This document shows positions 1 through 5,014 of a DNA stretch of 6,491 nt, in pieces (within the stretch, counting starts at the first letter, position 1; each line of letters opens with the position of its first letter). The DNA comes from Acidobacteriota bacterium (lineage in GTDB: Bacteria > Acidobacteriota > HRBIN11). The notes beneath the pieces were generated by a model. That model searched no databases and had not been told where the DNA came from. It saw only the letters and a program-made list of their open reading frames with translations. The stretch lies in the NCBI GenBank assembly GCA_030550225.1, contig JAUQPV010000147.1, positions 1 through 6,491 on the forward strand, written 5' to 3'. Made by a program: the position numbers and the translations under genes.

Positions 1-642
1 GCGGATATCGGCCGAGTCCAAGTCGGTCAGCCCGTGGCCTTCACGGTCGATGCCTATCCGGACCGGGTCTTTCACGGGCGGGTCGAGCAGATCCGGCTTC
101 AGCCGACGGTCAATCAGAACGTCGTGACCTATACGGTCGTCATCGATGCCCCGAACCCGGAGGGTCAGCTCCTGCCGGGAATGACGGCCAACGTGACGAT
201 CCTGGTCGCCGAGAAGCCGGACGTCTTGAAGGTCCCCATGATGGCCCTGCGGTTTATGCCGCCCCGGGAGTACTTGGAGCGGTTTCGGTCTGAGCGGTCG
301 GACCGAGGTCGCCGTCCAGAGCGGCCGTCTGGGGATGACGGAGCCGGGGCCTTCCGGGGTAGGGGCTCGGTCCCGCCGCCTTCCCCAGACCGGGCCGAGG
401 GCCGATCGGCGTGGTTCGGTCCCCGAGACCCCTCGCGGGGCCTCCTATGGGTCTTGGACCCGTCGACGAGACGGATCCGTCCTGTTCCCGTCCGGACCGG
501 TCTTTCGGACGGGACCTACATCGAGGTCCAGGGCGATCTGACCCCCGGCATGGAGGTGGCCATCGGCCTGATGACGGGTCCCGAGCGAGCGGCCCGGAAC
601 CCGCAACAGCCGCCGAATCCCTTCATGTTCCGCAGGTTCTAA
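1..642 (+). CDS. MacA-like efflux adaptor (HlyD/RND-type membrane fusion protein), 5'-truncated by window edge
   Basis: This is the C-terminal 213 codons of a periplasmic adaptor protein. The frame is already open at base 1, starting with the residues ADIGRVQVGQPV, so the GTG at 34 is an internal codon and not the start. The stretch GQPVAFTVDAYPDRVFHGRV followed by PEGQLLPGMTANVTI is typical of the beta-barrel domain of MacA/HlyD adaptors. VLKVPMMALRF and VPVRTGLSDGTYIEVQGDL belong to the membrane-proximal domain. Such proteins bridge an inner-membrane ABC permease to an outer-membrane TolC-type channel. Between VPMMALRF and LLWVLD lies an insertion of about 60 residues rich in Arg, Pro, Gly and Asp (roughly bases 250-445), probably a disordered loop. 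The ATPase and permease genes downstream support the role. The N-terminal anchor, lipoyl and hairpin domains lie outside the window. The substrate cannot be deduced. Confidence 0.9.
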   Translation, partial: ADIGRVQVGQPVAFTVDAYPDRVFHGRVEQIRLQPTVNQNVVTYTVVIDAPNPEGQLLPGMTANVTILVAEKPDVLKVPMMALRFMPPREYLERFRSERSDRGRRPERPSGDDGAGAFRGRGSVPPPSPDRAEGRSAWFGPRDPSRGLLWVLDPSTRRIRPVPVRTGLSDGTYIEVQGDLTPGMEVAIGLMTGPERAARNPQQPPNPFMFRRF

Positions 643-654
643 ACAGGTTCTAAA
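633..654 (+). repeat. 11-bp perfect tandem duplication over the adaptor stop codon
   Basis: The 11-mer CAGGTTCTAAA occurs twice in a row (633-643 and 644-654). The first copy holds the adaptor's TAA stop (640-642). The second gives an extra TAA (651-653) and ends one base before the ATPase ATG at 656. Each copy carries an AGG that could act as a weak ribosome-binding site; the second lies 8 nt from the ATG. Confidence 0.9.
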
Positions 655-655
655 T

Positions 656-1384
656 ATGGCTGAGACCCCTATCATCTCGATTCGGAACCTGACCAAGGTC
701 TATCGTCTCGGCGAGGTCGAGGTCCCGGCCCTCCGGGGGGTCGACCTCGACATTTACCGGGGGGAGTTTATCGCCATCATGGGGCCCAGCGGGTCGGGCA
801 AGTCGACGTTGATGAACCTCATCGGCTGTATGGACGTGCCGACGAGCGGCGAGTATTACCTGGACGGCGTCGACGTCCGGCGCCTGTCGAAGAACGATCT
901 GGCCCGTATTCGGAACAAGAAGATCGGCTTTGTCTTCCAGGCCTTTAACCTCTTGGCGCGGGCGACGGTCTTGGAGAACGTCGAGCTTCCCCTGATTTAT
1001 GCGGACGGGATTCCCGGTCGGGAGCGTCGGGCTCGGGCGCTCCGGGCTCTCGAGCTCGTCGGGTTGGCCGACCGGGCCCATTTCTACCCGACCCAACTAT
1101 CCGGCGGCCAACAGCAACGGGTCGCCATCGCCCGGGCCATCGTCAACGACCCGGTCGTCATCTTGGCCGACGAGCCGACGGGTAACCTGGATACGCGGAC
1201 GAGTGTCGAGATCATGGGCGTCTTCCAGGACCTCAACGAGCGGGGCATCACGATCGTCCTGGTGACACACGAGCTGGACATCGCTCAATTTGCCATGCGG
1301 GTCGTGGAGATGCGGGACGGTCAGATTCATCGGATTCGGCCGGTCGAGAACCGTCGGCGGGCTGAGTTGGGTGTTGGATATTAG
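656..1384 (+). CDS. ABC transporter ATP-binding protein, MacB/LolD type
   Basis: This 242-residue nucleotide-binding subunit hydrolyses ATP at the cytoplasmic face to drive a MacB-type permease. All core motifs are intact: Walker A GPSGSGKST (about 43-51), Q-loop Gln95 in VFQAFNLL, signature LSGGQQQRVAIARA (148-161), Walker B VILADEP with catalytic Glu173, D-loop GNLD and H-loop His205 in VTHE. The LSGGQQQR signature, DEPTGNLD and the length of about 230-240 residues are typical of the MacB/LolD/FtsE-like group. The ATG at 656 lies 13 bp after the adaptor stop, so the two are probably co-transcribed, although the Shine-Dalgarno sequence is poor (AGG, 645-647). The last residues, about ELGVGY plus the TAG stop, are encoded by a heptad repeat (see 1367-1580), so the natural C-terminus seems to have been replaced. 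In E. coli MacB this domain is fused to the permease; here it is separate. LolD-like lipoprotein release is a less likely alternative because of the MacA-like neighbour. Confidence 0.95.
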   Translation: MAETPIISIRNLTKVYRLGEVEVPALRGVDLDIYRGEFIAIMGPSGSGKSTLMNLIGCMDVPTSGEYYLDGVDVRRLSKNDLARIRNKKIGFVFQAFNLLARATVLENVELPLIYADGIPGRERRARALRALELVGLADRAHFYPTQLSGGQQQRVAIARAIVNDPVVILADEPTGNLDTRTSVEIMGVFQDLNERGITIVLVTHELDIAQFAMRVVEMRDGQIHRIRPVENRRRAELGVGY

Positions 1385-1580
1385 GTGCTGAGGGTTGGGT
1401 ATGAAAGACCACGGACCACAGGCCACAGACCTTTTCGGGGGCCGGTTCGCTTCGTCTCGAGACGGGGCATTCCGACAACTCCGTTAGGTCTGTGGTCTAT
1501 GGTCTGTAGTCTGTGGTCTTTCTTAACACCCAGCACCCAACACCTAACACCTAACACCTAACACCTAACACCCAATACCC
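1367..1580. repeat. Heptad-built long hairpin repeat, copy A (inside the efflux operon)
   Basis: This 214-bp imperfect palindrome is made of degenerate 7-bp units. The left side runs in one register from 1367: five units of the TTGGGTG class (1367-1401), the bridging unit TGAAAGA (1402-1408), then units of the CCACAGA class up to 1431. A 55-bp loop follows (1432-1486). The right side has five GGTCTGT-class units (1487-1521), three spacer bases, then eight AACACCT-class units (1525-1580). The right families are reverse complements of the left ones. The inner arms are 1403-1431 and 1487-1522, with the right arm one 7-bp unit longer. The stretch 1396-1530 is nearly identical to 3941-4076, with one G indel and one T/C change. 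It fills almost the whole gap between ATPase and permease and reaches into the ATPase gene. In RNA it could fold into a long stem-loop. I see no coding sense in it. Confidence 0.9.
1453..1464. repeat. 12-bp perfect palindrome in the hairpin loop, copy A
   Basis: CGTCTCGAGACG is its own reverse complement and lies near the centre of the loop of repeat copy A. The same palindrome is present in copy B at about 3999-4010. It could be a short apical stem or a dimeric protein site; the sequence alone does not decide. Confidence 0.75.
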
Positions 1581-1584
1581 ACGT

Positions 1585-1591
1585 AAGGGAG
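1585..1591 (+). promoter_or_regulatory. Ribosome-binding site of the permease gene
   Basis: AAGGGAG lies directly before the ATG at 1594. Counting from its AAGG part the spacing is 5 nt; counting from GGAG it is only 2 nt. It starts 5 bp after the last heptad unit of the repeat, so the hairpin would leave it single-stranded. It supports the chosen start. Confidence 0.65.
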
Positions 1592-1593
1592 CC

Positions 1594-2811
1594 ATGCGAT
1601 ACATCAGCATCTTACGGGTCGCTTACCGGGCCTTGGGTCAAAACAAACTGCGGTCCTTCCTGACGATGCTGGGGATCATCATCGGGGTGGCCGCCGTCAT
1701 CGCCATGCTGGCCATCGGACACGGCGCCCGGGATGCCGTCCAGGCCCAAATCGCCAGTCTGGGGACGAACGTCCTCATCGTCTTCCCGGGAGCGGCCAAT
1801 CAGGGCGGCGTCCGGATGGAAGCCGGGACGGCCCAGCGGCTGACCGAGGACGACGCCACGGCCATCCGGCGGTATTGCCCGGCCGTGCAGTACGTGACGC
1901 CCGTCGTGCGGACCGGCGCCCAGGTCGTGGCCGGCGCCCAGAACTGGCGGACTGTCGTCTACGGGGCCTATCCAGAGTACTTCATCATCCGGGACTGGTC
2001 TCTGGAGCGGGGCCAACTGTTTACGGAGACGGACCTGCGGGGGGCGACAAAGGTCTGCGTCATCGGCCGGACGGTTGCCACTCAGCTCTTCGGCGACGCC
2101 GACCCCGTCGGCCAGACGATTCGCATCCGAAATATCCCCTTTAAGGTCCTCGGCGTCTTAGCGCCCAAGGGGCAAAACGCCTTCGGGCAGGATCAGGACG
2201 ACCTCATCGTGGCGCCCTTCTCGACCGTCCAGAAGCGCCTCATGGGCGTGACCCACGCCAACACGATCCTGGCCTCAGCCCGGTCCGTATCGGAAATTCG
2301 GGAAGCCGAGGCTCAGATCACCCAGCTCCTGCGGGACCGCCACCGGCTGACGCCGAACGAGGAAAACGACTTTACTATCCGCACGCAGGTCGATATCGCC
2401 AACGCGGCGGACGCCACTTCCCGGACGATGGCGATGTTGCTGGCCAGCATTGCCGGCATCTCCCTCATCGTGGGCGGGATCGGCGTCATGAACATCATGC
2501 TTGTATCGGTGACCGAGCGGACTCGGGAGATCGGCATCCGCATGGCCGTCGGGGCCCGGGAGGTCGACATCATGGCCCAGTTCCTGATCGAGGCCGTCGT
2601 CCTGAGCGTCTCGGGCGGCCTCATCGGCATCGTCTTGGGTGTCTTCGTCTCTCGAACGCTGACCCGCTTGCAGGGCTGGCCGGTCTCGCTCCCGCCGGAA
2701 GCCATCGCCCTGGCCTTCTTGTTTGCCGTAGCCGTCGGCGTCTTCTTCGGCTGGTACCCGGCCCGCAAGGCCGCCCGTCTGAATCCCATCGAGGCCCTGC
2801 GATACGAATGA
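1594..2811 (+). CDS. ABC transporter permease, MacB type (MacB_PCD + FtsX domains)
   Basis: This 405-residue inner-membrane protein has the usual MacB permease layout. A short cytoplasmic N-terminus (LRVAYRALGQNKLRSFLTMLG) leads into TM1 at about 23-43. A large periplasmic domain (about 45-275) contains the core signatures VIGRTVATQLFGDADPVGQ and the following IPFKVLGVL. Three more membrane segments follow at about 281-305, 329-353 and 369-389. The FtsX-type cytoplasmic loop TERTREIGIRMAVGAR (307-322) and the ending YPARKAARLNPIEALRYE are diagnostic. It would pair with the separate ATPase encoded upstream and the MacA-like adaptor to form a mechanotransmitting efflux pump. The nominal substrate class (macrolides, peptides, siderophores or other) cannot be read from sequence. 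The length is that of the permease half only, with no ATPase domain fused. The gene is intact, with a ribosome-binding site at 1585-1591. A probable terminator follows at 2860-2880. Confidence 0.95.
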   Translation: MRYISILRVAYRALGQNKLRSFLTMLGIIIGVAAVIAMLAIGHGARDAVQAQIASLGTNVLIVFPGAANQGGVRMEAGTAQRLTEDDATAIRRYCPAVQYVTPVVRTGAQVVAGAQNWRTVVYGAYPEYFIIRDWSLERGQLFTETDLRGATKVCVIGRTVATQLFGDADPVGQTIRIRNIPFKVLGVLAPKGQNAFGQDQDDLIVAPFSTVQKRLMGVTHANTILASARSVSEIREAEAQITQLLRDRHRLTPNEENDFTIRTQVDIANAADATSRTMAMLLASIAGISLIVGGIGVMNIMLVSVTERTREIGIRMAVGAREVDIMAQFLIEAVVLSVSGGLIGIVLGVFVSRTLTRLQGWPVSLPPEAIALAFLFAVAVGVFFGWYPARKAARLNPIEALRYE

Positions 2812-2859
2812 CAGTGCCGTTCGGTTCGTGAAAACCCGTATGAATTTAGCCTTTCCGAT

Positions 2860-2880
2860 CCCTCGGGGAGGAGGGTTTTT
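2860..2880 (+). terminator. Probable Rho-independent terminator of the efflux operon
   Basis: CCCTC (2860-2864) and GAGGG (2871-2875) form a GC-rich 5-bp stem around a 6-nt loop, directly followed by five T (2876-2880). It sits 49 bp after the permease stop, in a convergent gap with pyrH. An outer pairing of AAAACCC (from 2830) with GGGTTTT (2873-2879) is also possible. The stem is short, so its strength is uncertain. Confidence 0.6.
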
Positions 2881-2885
2881 CAGGC

Positions 2886-2994
2886 TTCGGCAGATAGGCA
2901 GTTCGGCAGATGGGCAGGTGGTCGAAAAAGCCCGGGGGCCGCTCCTTGCCCATCCAGGATTCTATCTGCCTATCTGCCGACCTGCCCATCGGCC
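2886..2994. repeat. Octad-built inverted repeat
   Basis: Degenerate 8-bp units lie on both sides of a unique centre. The left units are TTCGGCAG, ATAGGCAG, TTCGGCAG and ATGGGCAG (2886-2917). On the right are TATCTGCC twice, GACCTGCC and CATCGGCC (2963-2994), which are reverse-complement versions. A perfect 15-bp inverted match joins 2887-2901 with 2966-2980, and an 11-bp one joins 2909-2919 with 2980-2990. The two matches are not nested, so they are alternative rather than simultaneous stems. The centre contains CGGGGGCCG, also present in the loop of the heptad hairpin. No coding potential is apparent. Confidence 0.8.
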
Positions 2995-3073
2995 GGACGT
3001 TTGAAAAATCGTGTTTCCCGGGCGCGGGCCCAAGCCGTCCCGACGCCATTCTCCCGAACCGAACGGCTCTGCG

Positions 3074-3108
3074 AACACCCAACACCCAGCACCCAAGACC
3101 TAACACTG
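3074..3108. repeat. Heptad tract (AACACCC class) next to the pyrH 3' end
   Basis: Five in-register 7-bp units of the AACACCC/AGCACCC class (the last, AACACTG, more diverged) end five bases from the pyrH stop codon. They are the same unit family and orientation as the right arms of the two long hairpins at 1525-1580 and 4071-4098. No matching left arm is seen nearby, so this is a half-element or remnant. Confidence 0.8.
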
Positions 3109-3112
3109 CGAC

Positions 3113-3847
3113 TCACGTCCCCCGGCCCGGGCCGATGGTCGAGCCCACGGGTTCGCCCAAGACGATCCGCCGCAGGTTGCCGGCCTCCCAGATGTTGAAG
3201 ACGACGACCGGCAGGCCGTGTTCCATGCACAGGGAGATGGCCGTCGAGTCCATGACCCGGAGGCCCATCTGGAGGAAATCTTGATAGCTGACGTGGGCCA
3301 GCTTGCGGGCCGACAGGTTCTTGAGGGGGTCGTCGGTGAAGATGCCCTCGACCTTGGTCGCCTTCAGGAGGACCTCGGCCTTGATCTCCAGGGCCCGGAG
3401 GGCCGCCGCCGTATCGGTCGAGAAGAAGGGATTCCCCGTCCCGGCGGCAAAGATGACGATTCGCCCCTTCTCCAGGTGCCGGATGGCCCGGCGGCGAATA
3501 AGCGGCTCGGCGACCTCCTTGACTTCCAGGGCCGACTGACACCGGGTGACCATCCCGTGCCGTTCCAGCATATCCTGTAAGGCCAGGGCGTTCATCAGGG
3601 TCGCCAGCATCCCGATGTAGTCGGCCAGGGCCCGGTCCAGGCCCTGCAGAGCGGCCTCACTCCCTCGAAGGATGTTGCCGCCCCCGACGACGATGGCGAC
3701 CTCCACGCCCAGTTCGTGCACGCTCTTGATTTCCTGGGCCACGTACTTAAGGAATTCGTAGTCGATGCCGTAAGGCTGATGACCCCGGAAGGCCTCCCCG
3801 CTGAGCTTCAGCAGGATCCGACGGTACCGAAGATTTTCATGAGGCAT
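3113..3847 (-). CDS. pyrH: UMP kinase (uridylate kinase)
   Basis: PyrH phosphorylates UMP to UDP with ATP in the cytoplasm, the committed step towards UTP and CTP. The protein is 244 residues, against about 240 in the bacterial family, which belongs to the amino-acid-kinase fold. Visible motifs: RILLKLSGEAF (10-20) with the phosphate-binding KLSG, VGGGNILRG (54-62), DYIGMLATLMNALAL (76-90), GTGNPFFSTDTAA (136-148) and KATKVEGIFTDDP (162-174). All align well with E. coli PyrH as I recall it. I chose the ATG at 3845-3847 (MPHENLRYRRILL). An upstream in-frame extension to 3910 would add 21 residues encoded by the heptad repeat and is not family-like. The ribosome-binding site is weak (GGGG 7 nt upstream). 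The gene lies apart from its common partners rpsB, tsf and frr: convergent with the efflux operon and divergent from the transglycosylase. Confidence 0.96.
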   Translation of the reverse strand: MPHENLRYRRILLKLSGEAFRGHQPYGIDYEFLKYVAQEIKSVHELGVEVAIVVGGGNILRGSEAALQGLDRALADYIGMLATLMNALALQDMLERHGMVTRCQSALEVKEVAEPLIRRRAIRHLEKGRIVIFAAGTGNPFFSTDTAAALRALEIKAEVLLKATKVEGIFTDDPLKNLSARKLAHVSYQDFLQMGLRVMDSTAISLCMEHGLPVVVFNIWEAGNLRRIVLGEPVGSTIGPGRGT

Positions 3848-3876
3848 GCAGATACCCCACGCCGAAAAATGCCACG

Positions 3877-4105
3877 ATGCAAGATACAGGATGCGGGCTG
3901 CGGGATGCAAGATGGGTGTTGGGTGTTAGGTGCTGGGTGTTGGGTATGAAAGACCACGGACCACAGGCCACAGACCTTTTCGGGGGGCCGGTCCGCTTCG
4001 TCTCGAGACGGGGCATTCCGACAACTCCGTTAGGTCTGTGGTCTATGGTCTGTAGTCTGTGGTCTTTCTTAACACCTAGCACCCAATACCCAACACCCAA
4101 TCCCG
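3877..4105. repeat. Heptad-built long hairpin repeat, copy B (between divergent genes)
   Basis: This 229-bp imperfect palindrome is related to 1367-1580. Its left side is an unbroken 7-bp register from 3877 to 3974: five units of the ATGCAAG/ATGCGGG class (3877-3911), five of the TTGGGTG class (3912-3946), the bridge TGAAAGA, then three CCACAGA-class units, plus CC at 3975-3976. After a 56-bp loop (3977-4032) come five GGTCTGT-class units (4033-4067), CTT, and five AACACCC-class units (4071-4105, the last degenerate). The core 3941-4076 differs from copy A only by one extra G and one C/T change, while the outer heptad arms differ in unit number and order. The ATGCAAG family is absent from copy A and has no mirror on the right. 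It fills most of the pyrH/transglycosylase gap. Confidence 0.9.
3881..3910 (-). promoter_or_regulatory. Speculative pyrH promoter within the heptad tract
   Basis: On the minus strand, TTGCAT (3905-3910) and TATCTT (3881-3886) are separated by 18 bp and would start transcription about 25-30 nt before the pyrH ATG. Both hexamers are only partial matches to the sigma70 consensus and both arise from ATGCAAG-class units, so this may be chance. No better candidate was seen close to the start. Confidence 0.25.
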
Positions 4106-4122
4106 AAAAAGGGTAGGAAAGG

Positions 4123-4151
4123 TTGACCCCCCAGCGGGTCTCCTGTATGAT
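4123..4151 (+). promoter_or_regulatory. Sigma70-type promoter of the lytic transglycosylase gene
   Basis: TTGACC (4123-4128) and TATGAT (4146-4151) are each one mismatch from consensus and are separated by the ideal 17 bp. Transcription would start near 4158, giving a leader of about 28 nt before the ATG at 4186. The site lies just outside the heptad repeat, so the repeat is not part of the transcript. The -35 box overlaps the TTG that would start a longer reading frame, which argues against that start. Confidence 0.75.
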
Positions 4152-4174
4152 GGCTCTGGACTTTGGGGACTCCG

Positions 4175-4179
4175 GGAGG
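4175..4179 (+). promoter_or_regulatory. Ribosome-binding site deciding the transglycosylase start
   Basis: GGAGG (within GGGAGGG, 4174-4180) is 6 nt before the ATG at 4186. It decides for this start over the in-frame TTG at 4123 and the ATG codons at 4147 and 4150, and it places a signal-peptide-like sequence at the N-terminus. Confidence 0.8.
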
Positions 4180-4185
4180 GCCCCT

Positions 4186-4989
4186 ATGAGACAATCCCTC
4201 TGGAAATGGGCAGGTCTCGCGTGGGTCGTGCTGACGTCCGGGGCGGGATGGACCCAATCGACATGGCGAAAGGTAACGGACGAAAAGGGACATGTCACTT
4301 ATACTAATGCCGGCCTACCGTCGACCCGTCCGGCGGGACGGTATGCACTGAGTCCGACAAAATATCGGGCCTTCGAGGCTTATATCGATACCCTGGCACG
4401 GGAACACGGCCTCAGCAAGAAGCTGATCTTGGCTGTCATCGCCATCGAGTCGGACTTTCAGACGCGGGCCCTGTCCCCGAAGGGAGCCATCGGCCTCATG
4501 CAGCTCCTCCCCGAGACGGCCCGGCTGTACGGCGTGCGGAATCTCTGGGACCCTTACGAGAATCTGCGGGCCGGGGTCGCTCATTTGGCTTACCTGGTCC
4601 GGCGGTACCAGGGGAACCTCCGACTGGCCCTGGCCGCTTACAATGCCGGGGAGGACGACGTGGACCGCCATGGCGGGATCCCGCCCTTTGCAGAGACCCA
4701 GGCCTACGTCAAGAAGGTCTTGGAGATCTATGGTCAGCCCCATACATACGTCTACCGCTTCGAGGACGAGAAGGGGGTCCTGCATTACGCCTTTGAGGCA
4801 CCGGACCCGCAACGCTATCGAAACATCCGCCGCATCCCCCTGACGACCCAAGTCTGGGACAGCGGGCCGGACGTCCGGCGAGTCCCCGATCGACAGACAG
4901 ACCCAGGGGCGGCGGGCCGGTCTCGTCTGACGGAGGGTGGCGCTTCTACTTTCGCAGGGGGTGCCCCAGGGGAGCCTGAATCCAAGTGA
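4186..4989 (+). CDS. Lytic transglycosylase (SLT domain, GH23 family 1 type), exported
   Basis: This 267-residue protein probably cleaves the MurNAc-GlcNAc bond of peptidoglycan, leaving 1,6-anhydroMurNAc ends, in the periplasm. Residues 1-24 (MRQSLWKWAGLAWVVLTSGAG and following) look like a signal peptide. The SLT domain spans about 60-185: catalytic Glu88 in AVIAIESDF, then SPKGAIGLMQLLPETARLYGV (97-117), an NLRAG helix and the AAYNAGEDDV motif (150-159). Two short segments resemble DUF4124, with a W/Y-R-x-x-D-x-x-G-x-x-x-Y pattern: WRKVTDEKGHVTYTN (27-41) before the domain and YRFEDEKGVLHY (190-201) after it. The C-terminal 50 or so residues are low-complexity and hydrophilic. A strong promoter and ribosome-binding site precede the gene. 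The TPR gene starts 25 bp after the stop with no terminator between, so co-transcription is likely. Confidence 0.92.
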   Translation: MRQSLWKWAGLAWVVLTSGAGWTQSTWRKVTDEKGHVTYTNAGLPSTRPAGRYALSPTKYRAFEAYIDTLAREHGLSKKLILAVIAIESDFQTRALSPKGAIGLMQLLPETARLYGVRNLWDPYENLRAGVAHLAYLVRRYQGNLRLALAAYNAGEDDVDRHGGIPPFAETQAYVKKVLEIYGQPHTYVYRFEDEKGVLHYAFEAPDPQRYRNIRRIPLTTQVWDSGPDVRRVPDRQTDPGAAGRSRLTEGGASTFAGGAPGEPESK

Positions 4990-5014
4990 GCCGAAAAAGG
5001 ATTGGGAGATCGAG

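Larger units (their letters stand above)
2812..3071. repeat. Region bounded by 24-bp imperfect inverted repeats (possible MITE-like unit)
   Basis: Bases 2812-2835 and the reverse complement of 3048-3071 match at about 20 of 24 positions, including a perfect 13-mer, GCCGTTCGGTTCG (2816-2828 against 3055-3067). The left copy begins right after the permease stop codon. The enclosed DNA holds the terminator and the octad repeat and has no credible gene. The outline resembles a small non-autonomous element with terminal inverted repeats, but no clear target-site duplication is seen (only CGAA near both ends). Confidence 0.5.

Noticed and set aside
650..1096. 148-codon minus-strand open frame across the ATPase gene
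   Set aside because: It lies entirely opposite the Walker A and Q-loop region of an intact ATPase gene and is explained by GC-rich codon bias.
1367..1580. CRISPR array
   Set aside because: The repeats are 7 bp, degenerate, directly adjacent and arranged as an inverted pair. There are no 25-40-bp direct repeats with unique spacers and no cas genes.
2313..2789. 158-codon minus-strand open frame inside the permease gene
   Set aside because: The permease frame is a clear MacB family match throughout. The antisense frame has low-complexity Arg/Thr/Met content and no recognisable domain.
3848..3910. TTG-initiated 21-residue N-terminal extension of pyrH
   Set aside because: It is encoded mostly by heptad repeat DNA and does not fit PyrH family starts. 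The ATG at 3845-3847 gives normal length.
4101..4114. Small hairpin CCC-GAAAAA-GGG as a terminator
   Set aside because: The stem has only three base pairs, no T tract follows, and no plus-strand gene ends upstream of it.
4123..4185. TTG-initiated N-terminal extension of the transglycosylase
   Set aside because: It overlaps a near-consensus promoter, has no ribosome-binding site, and would bury the signal peptide. The ATG at 4186 has GGAGG at ideal spacing.
3716..4298. Several overlapping short reading frames on both strands with peptides such as CWVLGVG and NTQHPTPNT
   Set aside because: They are translations of 7-bp repeats. Three heptads make 21 nt or 7 codons, so any frame gives a repeating 7-residue peptide. 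No ribosome-binding sites or family similarity are seen.
4866..4879. 14-bp perfect palindrome GCCGGACGTCCGGC
   Set aside because: It lies within the coding sequence of the transglycosylase in GC-rich DNA. There is no second copy or context suggesting an operator.
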